The notes: a model not told the origin generated them from the letters alone. Positions 8,434 through 18,351 are shown, numbered from the stretch's first letter. The stretch is DNA of 64,000 nt from Providencia hangzhouensis (GCF_029193595.2 NZ_CP135052.1:4092001-4156000); one strand, 5' to 3'. Numbers and translations: made by a program.

Positions 8434-10659
8434 TTAGGTTTTGGAAACTGTATCCGCTTCATGCATCAACTTATCTACCAGTGGTTTAAAGAAGGACGGC
8501 AAGGGGAGTGGCTCACCTTCTTCATTCAAATTGTGACAGTCAAACCAGACACCGTTCTCATATGCGATAAAGAACGTTTCATCTTCGCTTACCGTAAGCT
8601 CGATACATGGCCATGCATCCCCATAGACTGAGTGATAGGTCACGGCAGTGAAAGGCACGTTTCCATCCTCTCTGCGAAGAAGGGCCAACAATTTTTTCGA
8701 AAGCACCCAGCTGTGCAGCTCCCGGAAATAGCCGCGAAGGTTTGTCTTACTTAGCAGATACACTTGGTTATCTAATTTGTCGATAATCCTTTCCGAACAG
8801 TAGCGAATGGTCTCAGGGTCTTTCACGACCAGTTCACGCCAGCCACCGGGGTTTGATTCCTGAATAATTTCTCGGAGCGTGTTTGACATATCTTCTTTTT
8901 TATTCAGCTTATCCAGCAGCTCAATAAACACGCTTTTCTCTGTTACCCTCAGCCAGTTCTCATTACGCTCACGCCAAGACTGATGTGAAGGCAGGCAAAA
9001 GGTGTATCGTTGCCCTTTCTGCCATATCAGATAGTCTCCCAATGACAGCAGCGCACGTTCAAGTAGGTGCTCGTAGTTATGCAGAACCTTTTCGTTAAGC
9101 ACCCAATAGGTTTTCTCTGTCAGAGATATAAATCGGGTTAGATCGTAACCGCTATTATCAGCAGTTTTGGCCCCCTTGAGCAGCCCCCTTATGCGACCTT
9201 TAAGATGAGGATGAGATTCTGCCCGAATTAAGGCAGGCTCCCATGCACTATCCAGAATAATCAGCTTTGCTTTAAGAACTTCTTCATCCCACTGCTCGTT
9301 AAAACCCAGTCGAACTTCAACTGTACGCAGACAACTGTAAATGTCATCAGCATAGGGGGCCAATTCATTAAGTGAACGAATAATCCCCACTGCAACTTGA
9401 TTACTATCAATACGCATGGTGTAAAGGAAGTTATCGGTAACACGGCTCCATTGAGCGTGCTGCTCAGCGAAGCGGGCATCGATGGACGATCTCTTGGCAG
9501 TAATAAATGCACAAAGTGCATAAAAACGGCATGCTCCGAGTAAGTCAGAGCCCGTCAGAAATTCCATCAGCAAGCTGCGATGTTCAAGGGTTGCGTGCGG
9601 AGAGCAAAGAAAATCCAGTATGGTTGAAAGGATCTGAATGTTCCCAGGGTTGAAGGTATCCCTTGCTTCGAATTCTGAGGAACTAAAACCTTCACGGGTG
9701 CTTCTCAGGGCGTTGAACCAGGCCGCATTTAGGTTTGCCAAAAGATATGCAGGTTCAGATGACTGACTGCATTCAAGAAGAAACGCCATCCGCTTAAAAA
9801 AGCGGAGAAAGAGGGTATCAAAGCTTTCGGTCCTTTCTTTGCTCAGGTTCCAGAACATATCAGTCCATGCCTGATCGATTTTTTCACCAAAGGTCACAGC
9901 ACCGGGCTGCTGGCTCATTCTGCCTGAGAGCCAAGCTTTGAAATTTTCGAAATCGGTAAGTGATTTTCCCCGCGAATTCATTTTGATATAGAGATCGTCA
10001 GAAAGTCCAAATGAGGACAGGTTCAGATACTGGAATACCACTGGCTGGGAGTCAGAACTGCATAGTTTTGCATAAAGCTCACTCGGCACATTACCGAAGC
10101 ATGATTGAATCGCATTAAGCATCGTCAGGCTGGCGGAGACCGTAGGGTCCTGAAGCCAAGAGTGATAAAACCAGCTGCTATCCGTTATCTGCTCCCGAAG
10201 AGTGGGGGCATTCTCCGCAAACTTTAGACCACTGTTGTCGGCTCGCACCAGTGCATGGAAAAACTCCGTTGCGGCGGTGCGAGTCTGATAGGTGAAACGG
10301 GATTTGCCCTGATAAGCGAATCGTTCACTAAAATCAGCATATTTCGACTCTTTGTTCGCTAGATACCAGTGCAATAGGAAGAGAGTCGTAAGGCGCTGCT
10401 GACCATCGAGGACCGAAAGAGTCGGACGCTCCTCAGTGCTGAGATTTCCATAAATAAAATCGAGATCGAGCGGCAGTGCGTCGACAGGAGCTGTTAGTGC
10501 TTGGCTGATCGAATGGAGAAACTGATTGCGAATTTCCCAAGCCTCCTCACGCCCTTGGGCATAATCACGCTGTATGATAGGGATCACAACGTTGCTGACT
10601 TCGCTGAATAAGCTGGCGAATGTGATGGTTTTACCTTGTTGCATACGTTGCTCCATCAA
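8434..10659 (-). CDS. DUF262 protein without nuclease domain
   Basis: The 741-residue protein has an N-terminal DUF262 (ParB-like, GmrS-type) domain: IPIIQRDYAQGR near residue 32 and VLDGQQRLTTLFLLHWYL near residue 85. The DGQQR loop is the family's nucleotide-binding/hydrolysis signature. The remaining 600 residues are largely helical and I see no DUF1524/HNH motif. The start overlaps the end of the preceding DUF262-DUF1524 gene by 29 bases, which implies translational coupling and a joint function. GmrSD enzymes, SspE and BrxU use DUF262 domains for NTP-driven restriction of modified or unmodified phage DNA. A sensor or regulatory subunit is my inference. Confidence 0.85.
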   Translation of the reverse strand: MMEQRMQQGKTITFASLFSEVSNVVIPIIQRDYAQGREEAWEIRNQFLHSISQALTAPVDALPLDLDFIYGNLSTEERPTLSVLDGQQRLTTLFLLHWYLANKESKYADFSERFAYQGKSRFTYQTRTAATEFFHALVRADNSGLKFAENAPTLREQITDSSWFYHSWLQDPTVSASLTMLNAIQSCFGNVPSELYAKLCSSDSQPVVFQYLNLSSFGLSDDLYIKMNSRGKSLTDFENFKAWLSGRMSQQPGAVTFGEKIDQAWTDMFWNLSKERTESFDTLFLRFFKRMAFLLECSQSSEPAYLLANLNAAWFNALRSTREGFSSSEFEARDTFNPGNIQILSTILDFLCSPHATLEHRSLLMEFLTGSDLLGACRFYALCAFITAKRSSIDARFAEQHAQWSRVTDNFLYTMRIDSNQVAVGIIRSLNELAPYADDIYSCLRTVEVRLGFNEQWDEEVLKAKLIILDSAWEPALIRAESHPHLKGRIRGLLKGAKTADNSGYDLTRFISLTEKTYWVLNEKVLHNYEHLLERALLSLGDYLIWQKGQRYTFCLPSHQSWRERNENWLRVTEKSVFIELLDKLNKKEDMSNTLREIIQESNPGGWRELVVKDPETIRYCSERIIDKLDNQVYLLSKTNLRGYFRELHSWVLSKKLLALLRREDGNVPFTAVTYHSVYGDAWPCIELTVSEDETFFIAYENGVWFDCHNLNEEGEPLPLPSFFKPLVDKLMHEADTVSKT

Positions 10660-12457
10660 AAAATACAGTCAGCGCATCTGTAATTGCGCGTCGATAGCTA
10701 TCCTGATCCTGAGTATTCCAGAAAGTCATGTCGTGGACGTTACTGCTGTAATATTTGAGAAATACATTTCGTGTACCGGGAGGAACAAATGTTGACGCCT
10801 TATCCGCTTCAATGATGCGATTACGCTTGACCGGAAAGATGGCATTTCGGTAGCTTCTGTTAGTTGACTGATCTAAAAGAGTAAGGTTCCCAATGCTGTC
10901 ATCCCTATCCTGTTGCGACGTACGGCTGTACTCATTCAGAACATCGCTGAAATAGGTTTCAAATTTTTCACTGTCAAATGGCTCCTCCAGAAGCAACATC
11001 TCCGCGCGTTCAAAAAGTACATGCTGTGCCGACCCGGCCGGGTATAACCCTTCCTCTGTGATATTGTAAGGCCGGAAATGTTCTCGCATCACCTCCGTCC
11101 AAGCCTTCTGTCCACTGATATTTTCCGGCATTTGCGAGCTGACTGACGTAATGTGCTCTATGTCCCAAGCATCGAGTTTGTAATGCCGGAACGGGAAACG
11201 GGTAGAGGATGTTTTGTTCGTCAACAAAATGGCAATATTGAAAAGCAGAAGCACAGGACGCAGCGACCGCGCTGGATAGGTCAGCGCGGATAGCGCGGCG
11301 TCAATCTGAGTGCTGCAATCGGTTCGCTCCCTGCTCAACGAACCCACGAGTCCCGGCAGAGCAATGCGCAGAATCCTTTTCTTTAGTCCGGTAATGAATT
11401 CTGACTTTTTCTCGCAGCTTTCAGATTCGCTAATTAGCTGTGGAATGACGCTCTCACTATTATTGATAAGATAGCCGACAAGATGATAAGTCACGCGTCC
11501 ACGGTACCATTCATCCAGCAACATAAAGCGCTGTTTAATAAGCCTCCACACTTTTTCTATGCGATCCTGGTCCTGATGCATTTCCTGTAGGTAATGGGCG
11601 AACGATAGGAAGATGTAGTGTGGATCCTGACGGGAAATACCTGACTTTAATGAATCTGCAACCAGGCCAAGTATAAACTCTATGCGGTTACTCTCACGGG
11701 TATGGTTACTGATGAAATACCAGAAGTCTTCCTGCTGAAGGCGGCGCTCCGTTTCATCCCACTCCTGCGCAATTCTGAGCTGATTAAAGCGAACGCTGAG
11801 TTCGGTCACCTGACTGAAATTTCCGGCATTGAGCAGCAGTGCTTTGACCAGCTCTGCGTTGGTTAGCGGGATTTTTCCACGATTAAGCCGGGAAAAGACC
11901 TCCGTCACATTTGCCTGATCGCTTAGCTGATACCAGATCACTTTTACATTTTTACCGGCCTCATCATCATTCAGCAGAGTCTGCAAAAAGCTGAACTTAT
12001 AGACAGGCGGTCGTGAACTGAACCATGCGTCTATTGCTTCCCGAGCCTGATTCATATGATAAAAATCAATATTATCATCTGCGTGTTCGCTATTGATATT
12101 GCTAAGGAAACTTGCACTCTCAGGGCGGGTTTCGTAGCGCAGAGAGTACCCTGAATGTCCAAGCATAGCGGCAATGTCTTTCAGATAATGAAGGATAATA
12201 CAAATAGTTGTCAGGCGCTGCTGACCATCAACCAATTCCCATTCTTCGCCACATTGCTTAATAACAACTGGCTGTAGGCAGTAGAAGGCTTTGCGGGAAC
12301 TTGACTCGCTGTTTTTCTGAAATTCCGCGATGTCATCCAGCAGATCTGTTACCTGTCTTGGCGTCCAGCGATAGCCCCGCTGGTATGAAGGTATGAAAAA
12401 ACGCTGTTTCATCAGGTCGCTAATTGGCCTAAGGAGAAGTTCATTGCTCGTGGTCAT
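10631..12457 (-). CDS. DUF262 and DUF1524 (HNH) nuclease
   Basis: The 608-residue protein joins an N-terminal DUF262 domain (IPSYQRGYRW near residue 22, LVDGQQRLTTICIILHYL near residue 75) to a C-terminal DUF1524 domain. The latter shows the HNH-type DIEHI motif near residue 430 and the downstream IGNLTLLDQSTNRSYRN signature. This is the architecture of GmrSD-type modification-dependent endonucleases and of SspE. It is the effector candidate of the two-gene module; the partner gene overlaps its 3' end. Residue range about 300 to 420 is helical. Target specificity cannot be read from sequence. Confidence 0.87.
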   Translation of the reverse strand: MTTSNELLLRPISDLMKQRFFIPSYQRGYRWTPRQVTDLLDDIAEFQKNSESSSRKAFYCLQPVVIKQCGEEWELVDGQQRLTTICIILHYLKDIAAMLGHSGYSLRYETRPESASFLSNINSEHADDNIDFYHMNQAREAIDAWFSSRPPVYKFSFLQTLLNDDEAGKNVKVIWYQLSDQANVTEVFSRLNRGKIPLTNAELVKALLLNAGNFSQVTELSVRFNQLRIAQEWDETERRLQQEDFWYFISNHTRESNRIEFILGLVADSLKSGISRQDPHYIFLSFAHYLQEMHQDQDRIEKVWRLIKQRFMLLDEWYRGRVTYHLVGYLINNSESVIPQLISESESCEKKSEFITGLKKRILRIALPGLVGSLSRERTDCSTQIDAALSALTYPARSLRPVLLLFNIAILLTNKTSSTRFPFRHYKLDAWDIEHITSVSSQMPENISGQKAWTEVMREHFRPYNITEEGLYPAGSAQHVLFERAEMLLLEEPFDSEKFETYFSDVLNEYSRTSQQDRDDSIGNLTLLDQSTNRSYRNAIFPVKRNRIIEADKASTFVPPGTRNVFLKYYSSNVHDMTFWNTQDQDSYRRAITDALTVFFDGATYATR

Positions 12458-12604
12458 GTGCCTCCCTGCATGTCTGATTTTTCCGGCCGCATGTTAAGTA
12501 GTTTAAGTCAGTTATAACAGTAATAATTAACGTTAACAATCCGATATTCTAAACGCAGGGTCTTTGACCTGCTTCGCTTTTTGCAAATGGTGCGCAGCGG
12601 TACA

Positions 12605-13234
12605 TTATCTTTTTCCCAGAGAAGGTAAACCGCCGGAGACAACAATCCTGCGTCCGCCAATGTATTGGTCCATAATGTCTCGTGACTTGGCACTTTTGTT
12701 TTTTTTACCCTTTGCCGTTACTTTCTTGTTTTTGCTAGATTTGCTTTTTACAGCAAGTCTTTTCTTGGCATGGGCAAGCAGAATGAGCCGCCCTGACATC
12801 AAACTCTGTCTGGAAGTATCCGCCGCATCATAGCCATTCACGATGGTCATTATTTCTTTTTCAATTTCAGATAACGTTTTTTCAGCAACGAATTTTTCTA
12901 CTACAGCGGAGTATTTTTTATCGAGCAGTTGAGTTATCGCCCATTGATAGGAAACCGTCGTTACACTGTTTTTCTTTGAAGGATTACTACTGATGTAAGA
13001 AGAGCTTCGTCTTTCTGAATGGGCTTTATTTCGATGCTTTTCTAATCTTTTCGCGTCTTTCAGAGAAACATTACATACTGGACATTTGCAGGTTTGACGG
13101 GCAATAAGCGGTGCCTCAGCTACCGGCTTAGCACGATGAGGTGCCATCTTCCAGCCATGATTGGTTAGCAAATGACTGGACAGCACCGTCACCTCAACTG
13201 CAGTATTACACAGAGCACATATGATTTTTTCCAT
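12605..13234 (-). CDS. Two C2H2 zinc-finger protein
   Basis: This 209-residue protein has two classical Cys2His2 fingers: CALC near the N-terminus ending in HLLTNH, and CPVCNVSLKDAKRLEKHRNKAH around residue 66 (Cx2Cx12Hx4H). A helical middle follows, then a very lysine/serine-rich segment (KSKSSKNKKVTAKGKKNK) suited to binding nucleic acid. I choose the start at 13234, where the first finger follows directly; the frame extends 14 codons upstream. C2H2 fingers of this kind are rare in enterobacteria. It sits between the hsd genes and the DUF262 pair, so a DNA-binding or regulatory part in the cluster is inferred. Confidence 0.75.
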   Translation of the reverse strand: MEKIICALCNTAVEVTVLSSHLLTNHGWKMAPHRAKPVAEAPLIARQTCKCPVCNVSLKDAKRLEKHRNKAHSERRSSSYISSNPSKKNSVTTVSYQWAITQLLDKKYSAVVEKFVAEKTLSEIEKEIMTIVNGYDAADTSRQSLMSGRLILLAHAKKRLAVKSKSSKNKKVTAKGKKNKSAKSRDIMDQYIGGRRIVVSGGLPSLGKR

Positions 13235-13291
13235 ACTCTCCTCCCTCAAGCGATGGATGCTGCAGGACAGGAGCATTGTGCGCCATTATGT

Positions 13292-14026
13292 TTAGCTTGT
13301 CATTATCATCCCAGCCATCCCATCCAAACGCTTCTTGATCTTCTCCCAGTCAGGCATTACCTGCCCCATGAGTCGGTAGAAGCGTTCACTATGGTTATGC
13401 TCGGCCAGATGGCAGAGCTCATGCAGAATAACGTAATCAATGCACTCACGCGGGGCCTTTACCAGATTGGGATTCAGGGTCACCCTTCCATTGGGGGAAC
13501 AACTTCCCCACTGAGTCTGCATAGTAAGAATGCGCAATGGCGGTGAGTCACTGACCCATAACGCTTGCTCCAGCATTGCACTCAACCGTCTGGCGAATAC
13601 TTCCCGTGCACGGGCCTTATACCAGTCAGTCAGCAACTGTAGAACCTTTTCAGCGCTCTTATGGCGTAAGGTGACTTCCAGCTTGCCACGCAACATTTTT
13701 ACGCCCTGAACCTCAGAGGGAGCCACTATCACCTTAAGCATGTACTGTTTTCCCAGGTAATAGTGACTCTCACCGCTGATATACTGTCGTGGAGTTATAT
13801 ATTCCAGCTGCTTACGGAAGTCCCGTAGCTGCTGATAGATCCAGCGCCCACGCTTTTCAACGGCATTCAAAACCTGTTGGTCATCGGTATCCTGCGGCGC
13901 GGATACTACAACCCGGCAGTCGGGGTGAACTTTTATCAGGATGCGTCCATTTACCAACAGTCGGGGTTTACACTCGAAGGTAATACGTTCATCACCGTAA
14001 ATGAAGCTCATTGATCTTTCGCCCAC
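13292..14026 (-). CDS. YgjP-like (DUF45) M48-type metallopeptidase
   Basis: The 244-residue protein has the zinc-peptidase motif HELCH in YVILHELCHLAEHNHSERFY, with the third ligand region downstream, and a WGSC motif (TQWGSCSPNGRV) typical of YgjP/SprT-like DUF45 proteins. Such genes often accompany hsdR, but their job there is unproven. A GTG start at 14026 is chosen because GGAG, inside the end of hsdR, is eight bases before it. An ATG five codons later is the alternative. The gap to hsdR is three bases, so translation is probably coupled. Confidence 0.85.
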   Translation of the reverse strand: MGERSMSFIYGDERITFECKPRLLVNGRILIKVHPDCRVVVSAPQDTDDQQVLNAVEKRGRWIYQQLRDFRKQLEYITPRQYISGESHYYLGKQYMLKVIVAPSEVQGVKMLRGKLEVTLRHKSAEKVLQLLTDWYKARAREVFARRLSAMLEQALWVSDSPPLRILTMQTQWGSCSPNGRVTLNPNLVKAPRECIDYVILHELCHLAEHNHSERFYRLMGQVMPDWEKIKKRLDGMAGMIMTS

Positions 14027-14029
14027 AAT

Positions 14030-17000
14030 TTAGACTCCGCTCAACCCTACGCGGGTAATCTGGACGATCATTTCCACAATCTTTTTCGCCTGATCCATTC
14101 CGCCATCTATTGCCTTACACTCTTTAAACATCATCGGTAGAAGCTTCTTGCGAATATCAGCCTCGATATTTTGCGGATTGATCGAGTTCTCAGCCACAGA
14201 GATATCAACAGCCTGGTCTACTTCAAAAGCAAGCTTCACCCACTTACCGATAACTTGAGAATCGGTAACGGCAAAAACCTCCGGCAGTACTTTTTTGTAC
14301 ACACCGAAGTAAGCCTGTGCATGGTGATTACCAGCAAATACGTCAGGTATTTCGTTCAGCCGCCGATCTTGTACTTGCTCCTCAAATTCACGAAATAGCA
14401 TGTACTGCTTGAGAGGGTGATCAAACAGTTTTTCCGTCTCTTCAATAGCCAGGCGCAGTAACTTCGAGAAGGCTTCCTGGGCATAAGGATCATCACGTAA
14501 ATCCTGCTCAATCATGCGGGTTACGCGGGTTTTGATAATATCCGTTTCGTTGCGAGTTTTATCCTCGCTCCACTCTTCGGGCCGCTGTCCCATTTTGCTG
14601 ACTTCATACACTCCATCAGGCTCTCGGACTTCTACGCCAACAACGTGTTTATCCAGCAACTTTTTAACCTGTTCGGTGTACTGCTCATAATCTACCGTCT
14701 CACCGGCATCCTGCTTCACCAGCTGGCGCAAGCTGGTAAATTGCCTCAGCGTCTCTTTATAGTGCTGGCGATCCTCTTCGCTGAAACTCTTATCCTCAAA
14801 GAAGGTAGCCGACTGCAACGCCACTTTCAGGCAGCTGGCAAATTGCGTGAGTGCCTCATAAAAGTCTTCACGGACTTTAAGATGCACATCAACCATTTCT
14901 CCATGCTTTTCTTCAGTGCGCGGCACCAGTACCTGACGGAGTTGCTCAATATCGTTTTTGTTTTTTACACCTGCGAAAATCGCCCACAGATTTTTATACA
15001 GCTGGGGAAGACGCTTGTACTCCGTACTCATCTGGCCGTACAGCCCCACCAGATCGTCGATGTCAAACCCGCCCTGCGTGCGGGATGCCAGCTTCTGGTA
15101 ATCCTCAATGGTGGTATCCAGCTCTTTGAGGATGCCCCGATAATCGATTAGCAGACCAAATTTTTTCTTAGGGTGGAGTCGGTTAACACGGGCTATTGCC
15201 TGAATAAGGTTATGCCCTTTAAGAGGCTTATCGATGTAAAGCACTGCATTTTTGGGTTCATCAAAGCCGGTAAGTAATTTATCGACCACAATAAGTAGCT
15301 TCAGCGAATCATCTTTATCAAAACGCTCAATGACATTGCGCGTGTAAATCTGCTCATCCTGAGAGCCGACATTATCTTGCCACCATTTGGTCACATCAGG
15401 GATGCCAGATTCATCCACCTCGGTATTCCCTTCACGCGTGTCAGGAGAACTAATGACTACTGCAGACTCAAACAGCCCGGCTTCATCAAGATACTTTTTG
15501 TATTTTATCGCTGCTGCTTTACTGTCACAGGCAAGTTGCCCTTTCAAACCATCATCGATGTTTTTGACAAAATGGTTGGCGATATCCAGTGCAATAAGGT
15601 GGATGCGGTCGTCGGCATTATAGACCTGCCCTTTATTAGCAAACTTACGCTTCAAGTCGGCTTTTTGTTTATCTGTTAACCCCTCAGTGATACGGTCAAA
15701 CCAACTATCTATAGCTCGTTCGTTAACATTCAGCTCGGGCGGCCGCTCTTCGTAGAGAAGCGGAGTGACGGTTTTGTCCTCTACCGCACGCTGCATGGTG
15801 TAAGCATGAACGATGGGACCAAATTTATTAGTGGTTTTATCATCTTTCAGCAATGGCGTACCGGTGAAAGCAACAAAAGCCGCGTTGGGTAGAGCCAGCT
15901 TCATGCGTTGATGACTCTCACCGCCATGGCTACGGTGGCCTTCATCAATCAACACGATGATATCAGAGCTGGTATTCACGCACTCTGGCAGGCGGGTGGC
16001 CGTGTTAAATTTCTGAATCAACGAGAAGAGAATGCGCTCAGTCCCCTTACCTATCTGTTCGGCTAAACGTCTGCCAGAGGTGGCAATGGCATCGGCTTTA
16101 TCCCTTTTACCTGCCAGTTCCCCGGTTGAGATAAAGGTGCGGCTGAGCTGGTTTTCCAAATCGATGCGATCGGTTACCACGATGATGCGGCACTGCTTGA
16201 GAGTTTCACTCAGAATCAGCGCCTTGCTGAGGAAAACCATCGTCAGCGACTTACCAGAACCCGTGGTATGCCAGATAACCCCACCGTTGCGGCTACCATC
16301 AGGATTCTTCGTTTCGATACGCTGTAGCAGTCGTTTGATACTGAATACCTGCTGATATCGGGCAATGACCTTACCGGCTCTCTTATCAAACAATGTGAAG
16401 AAGCGAGCCATATCCAGCATGCGCTCGGGTAACAGAAGGCTTATAAGCAACTGATCCTGACCCGTTAAAGCTAGCTCGCCCCCTGCGATCAGGTTCTGAT
16501 ACCATTCCAGGCATGCAACCGGGCGGTGACTGAAGATTGAATCCACCTGCTGCGCGTTAAGTTTGCGGTTTTTTATGGTAAGCATCTCCAGATCGGAGAT
16601 ATCTTCTTCCCGCCATGTAGCCCAAAACTTTGCTTGTGTTCCGCAAGTCCCGTAACGCCCATCATGACCGTTTATCGATAGTAAGACCTGGCTATAGGCA
16701 AACAGTCGCGGAATTTCATCATGACGCTGGTTTCGCAGGCTTTGTGAGATCCCCTCGTCAATAGTCGGTCCTTTTTTAGCATTGCCGTCCGGACGCTTAG
16801 CCTCAATAACTACCAATGGAATACCATTCACAAAGCAGACAATATCTGGTCTGCGCACCTCAATGCCGTTAGCGCGTGTCACGCTGAACTCTTCGGTGAA
16901 AACAAAGCTGTTGTTCTTCGGGTTGTTCCAATCGATCAACGAGATAGTTGGGTTCGCCCGTTTGCCATCGATAAACTCCGTTACTGAGATGCCGTACAAA

Positions 17001-17308
17001 AGGTGGTTGTACAAGTGCTCATTGGCAGTAATCAGACCCTGATTTAATGCGGGACTGTTAACTTCGGCAATTAGGCTATCAATCGCTTTGTCGGAAATGA
17101 CATGCTCTTTACCGGCAAAGATAAACGTTCTCTTGGCTAACTGTTCACGCAAAATCTGGTTTAAGACCACCTGATCTGCCTTGCCTGCTCGCGCAGACAT
17201 GGCTTGCTGAGGTGAAATATATGTCCAGCCTAAATTGCTCAAGAGAGCCAGTGCCGGGAGTTTGGCGCTGTACTCTTCCTGGAATTTTGGCGCGATCTGC
17301 ATACTCAT
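14030..17308 (-). CDS. hsdR: Type I restriction endonuclease subunit R
   Basis: The 1,092-residue protein is the translocating nuclease subunit of a type I system. The N-terminal PD-(D/E)xK nuclease is visible as RRPDIVCF (Asp155) and VVIEAKR (Glu169, Lys171). Superfamily 2 helicase motifs follow: Walker A TTGSGKS at residues 348 to 354 and motif II DEGH at 455 to 458, and later the motif VI region AIARVNRLH. Length and order are normal for HsdR. It overlaps the RhuM stop by four bases (ATGA), so R is made in the same operon as M and S. It appears intact. Confidence 0.96.
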   Translation of the reverse strand: MSMQIAPKFQEEYSAKLPALALLSNLGWTYISPQQAMSARAGKADQVVLNQILREQLAKRTFIFAGKEHVISDKAIDSLIAEVNSPALNQGLITANEHLYNHLLYGISVTEFIDGKRANPTISLIDWNNPKNNSFVFTEEFSVTRANGIEVRRPDIVCFVNGIPLVVIEAKRPDGNAKKGPTIDEGISQSLRNQRHDEIPRLFAYSQVLLSINGHDGRYGTCGTQAKFWATWREEDISDLEMLTIKNRKLNAQQVDSIFSHRPVACLEWYQNLIAGGELALTGQDQLLISLLLPERMLDMARFFTLFDKRAGKVIARYQQVFSIKRLLQRIETKNPDGSRNGGVIWHTTGSGKSLTMVFLSKALILSETLKQCRIIVVTDRIDLENQLSRTFISTGELAGKRDKADAIATSGRRLAEQIGKGTERILFSLIQKFNTATRLPECVNTSSDIIVLIDEGHRSHGGESHQRMKLALPNAAFVAFTGTPLLKDDKTTNKFGPIVHAYTMQRAVEDKTVTPLLYEERPPELNVNERAIDSWFDRITEGLTDKQKADLKRKFANKGQVYNADDRIHLIALDIANHFVKNIDDGLKGQLACDSKAAAIKYKKYLDEAGLFESAVVISSPDTREGNTEVDESGIPDVTKWWQDNVGSQDEQIYTRNVIERFDKDDSLKLLIVVDKLLTGFDEPKNAVLYIDKPLKGHNLIQAIARVNRLHPKKKFGLLIDYRGILKELDTTIEDYQKLASRTQGGFDIDDLVGLYGQMSTEYKRLPQLYKNLWAIFAGVKNKNDIEQLRQVLVPRTEEKHGEMVDVHLKVREDFYEALTQFASCLKVALQSATFFEDKSFSEEDRQHYKETLRQFTSLRQLVKQDAGETVDYEQYTEQVKKLLDKHVVGVEVREPDGVYEVSKMGQRPEEWSEDKTRNETDIIKTRVTRMIEQDLRDDPYAQEAFSKLLRLAIEETEKLFDHPLKQYMLFREFEEQVQDRRLNEIPDVFAGNHHAQAYFGVYKKVLPEVFAVTDSQVIGKWVKLAFEVDQAVDISVAENSINPQNIEADIRKKLLPMMFKECKAIDGGMDQAKKIVEMIVQITRVGLSGV

Positions 17309-18351
17309 GATGTTCCCTTATCTTTATCGGCTTTCCAGTGCAGTAGTTCGGTAATATCCTTTTCACCCTCAGCCTCTTTTAACAAACGCCGCTGCTCTGC
17401 AAATCTTGCATATTCACCCTGAGCTTTTTCATCTGCCATTTTCTTACAGACAGTCCCAGCGCCCTGTAGCACATTGCGGTCGTTGAACTGCAGGAATTGA
17501 TCCAGCTTCTCCTGCCAGTCCTGCAAAAAAACCTGCTGACGGCGCAGCGCCTGATCTTCGGCATAGTCCAGCCACATATTCACTACACGGTTCAGCTCAC
17601 TGACCTCTTTTTGGATCAGGTAATTCTTAGCAACCGTGACATCGCCTTTTCGCACGTCATTGCCTTTATAGCCGGTGAGCCCCATATGAGGCCGGCTGGC
17701 ATCTGCCCGCTGGTGGATCAGCTCAGCGGCTGTACGCCCAGTGCAGGCAAAGTGCAGTTTGTTCTGGATGGTTTGAAAGAGGAGGGTGGTCTCTTTCAGA
17801 GTCGGCTGATAATCAGCAGCCAGCGCGAAAATCTCCCGCACACGCAGATAGACGCGCCGCTCGCTGGCACGAATATCTCGGATACGTTCCAGCATCTCGT
17901 CAAAGTAGTCGGACACCACAGAAGAGCCAACGGGCGGACTCTTCAACCGCTCGTCATCCATCACAAACCCTTTAATCAGATATTCCTGTAGGGTTTGCGT
18001 GGCCCACTGACGGAACTGAGTCCCCCGAACTGAGCGAACACGATAGCCTACGGCCAATATGGCTTCGAGACTGTAGTGCTCTATCTCTCTGGAAACCTGA
18101 CGCTTTCCTTCCTGGCGAACTATCCGGAATTTCCGGATAGTTGAATTTTGACCAAGTTCGCCTTCTGAAAAGATGTTGATCAGGTGCTCGTTGATGGTAC
18201 GAACATCCTTATCATATAGCTCAGCCATGGATGCCTGAGTGAGCCAAAGCGTATCTGACTGAAAGCGACACTCAACGCGTGCGCGCCCATCTTCACTTAG
18301 GAACAGCAGGAATTCACCTGCTGGAGGTTGAGGTAAGTGTTTATCAGTCAT
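17305..18351 (-). CDS. RhuM-family protein inside the hsd operon
   Basis: The 348-residue protein matches the RhuM (virulence RhuM) family: LWLTQASMAELYDKDVRTINEHL, a KFRIVRQEGKRQVSREIEHYSL region and YRVRSVRGTQFRQWA. The N-terminal part looks like a DNA-binding helix-turn-helix. RhuM was first noted in Salmonella pathogenicity island 3 but is common between hsdS and hsdR, so a role tied to type I restriction is more likely than virulence; the mechanism is unknown. It overlaps hsdS by four bases and hsdR by four bases, showing tight coupling with both. Confidence 0.88.
   Translation of the reverse strand: MTDKHLPQPPAGEFLLFLSEDGRARVECRFQSDTLWLTQASMAELYDKDVRTINEHLINIFSEGELGQNSTIRKFRIVRQEGKRQVSREIEHYSLEAILAVGYRVRSVRGTQFRQWATQTLQEYLIKGFVMDDERLKSPPVGSSVVSDYFDEMLERIRDIRASERRVYLRVREIFALAADYQPTLKETTLLFQTIQNKLHFACTGRTAAELIHQRADASRPHMGLTGYKGNDVRKGDVTVAKNYLIQKEVSELNRVVNMWLDYAEDQALRRQQVFLQDWQEKLDQFLQFNDRNVLQGAGTVCKKMADEKAQGEYARFAEQRRLLKEAEGEKDITELLHWKADKDKGTS

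Noticed and set aside
14645..15151. Plus-strand 168-residue ORF inside hsdR
   Set aside because: It is a shadow of the long hsdR frame, without a start context or protein-like features.
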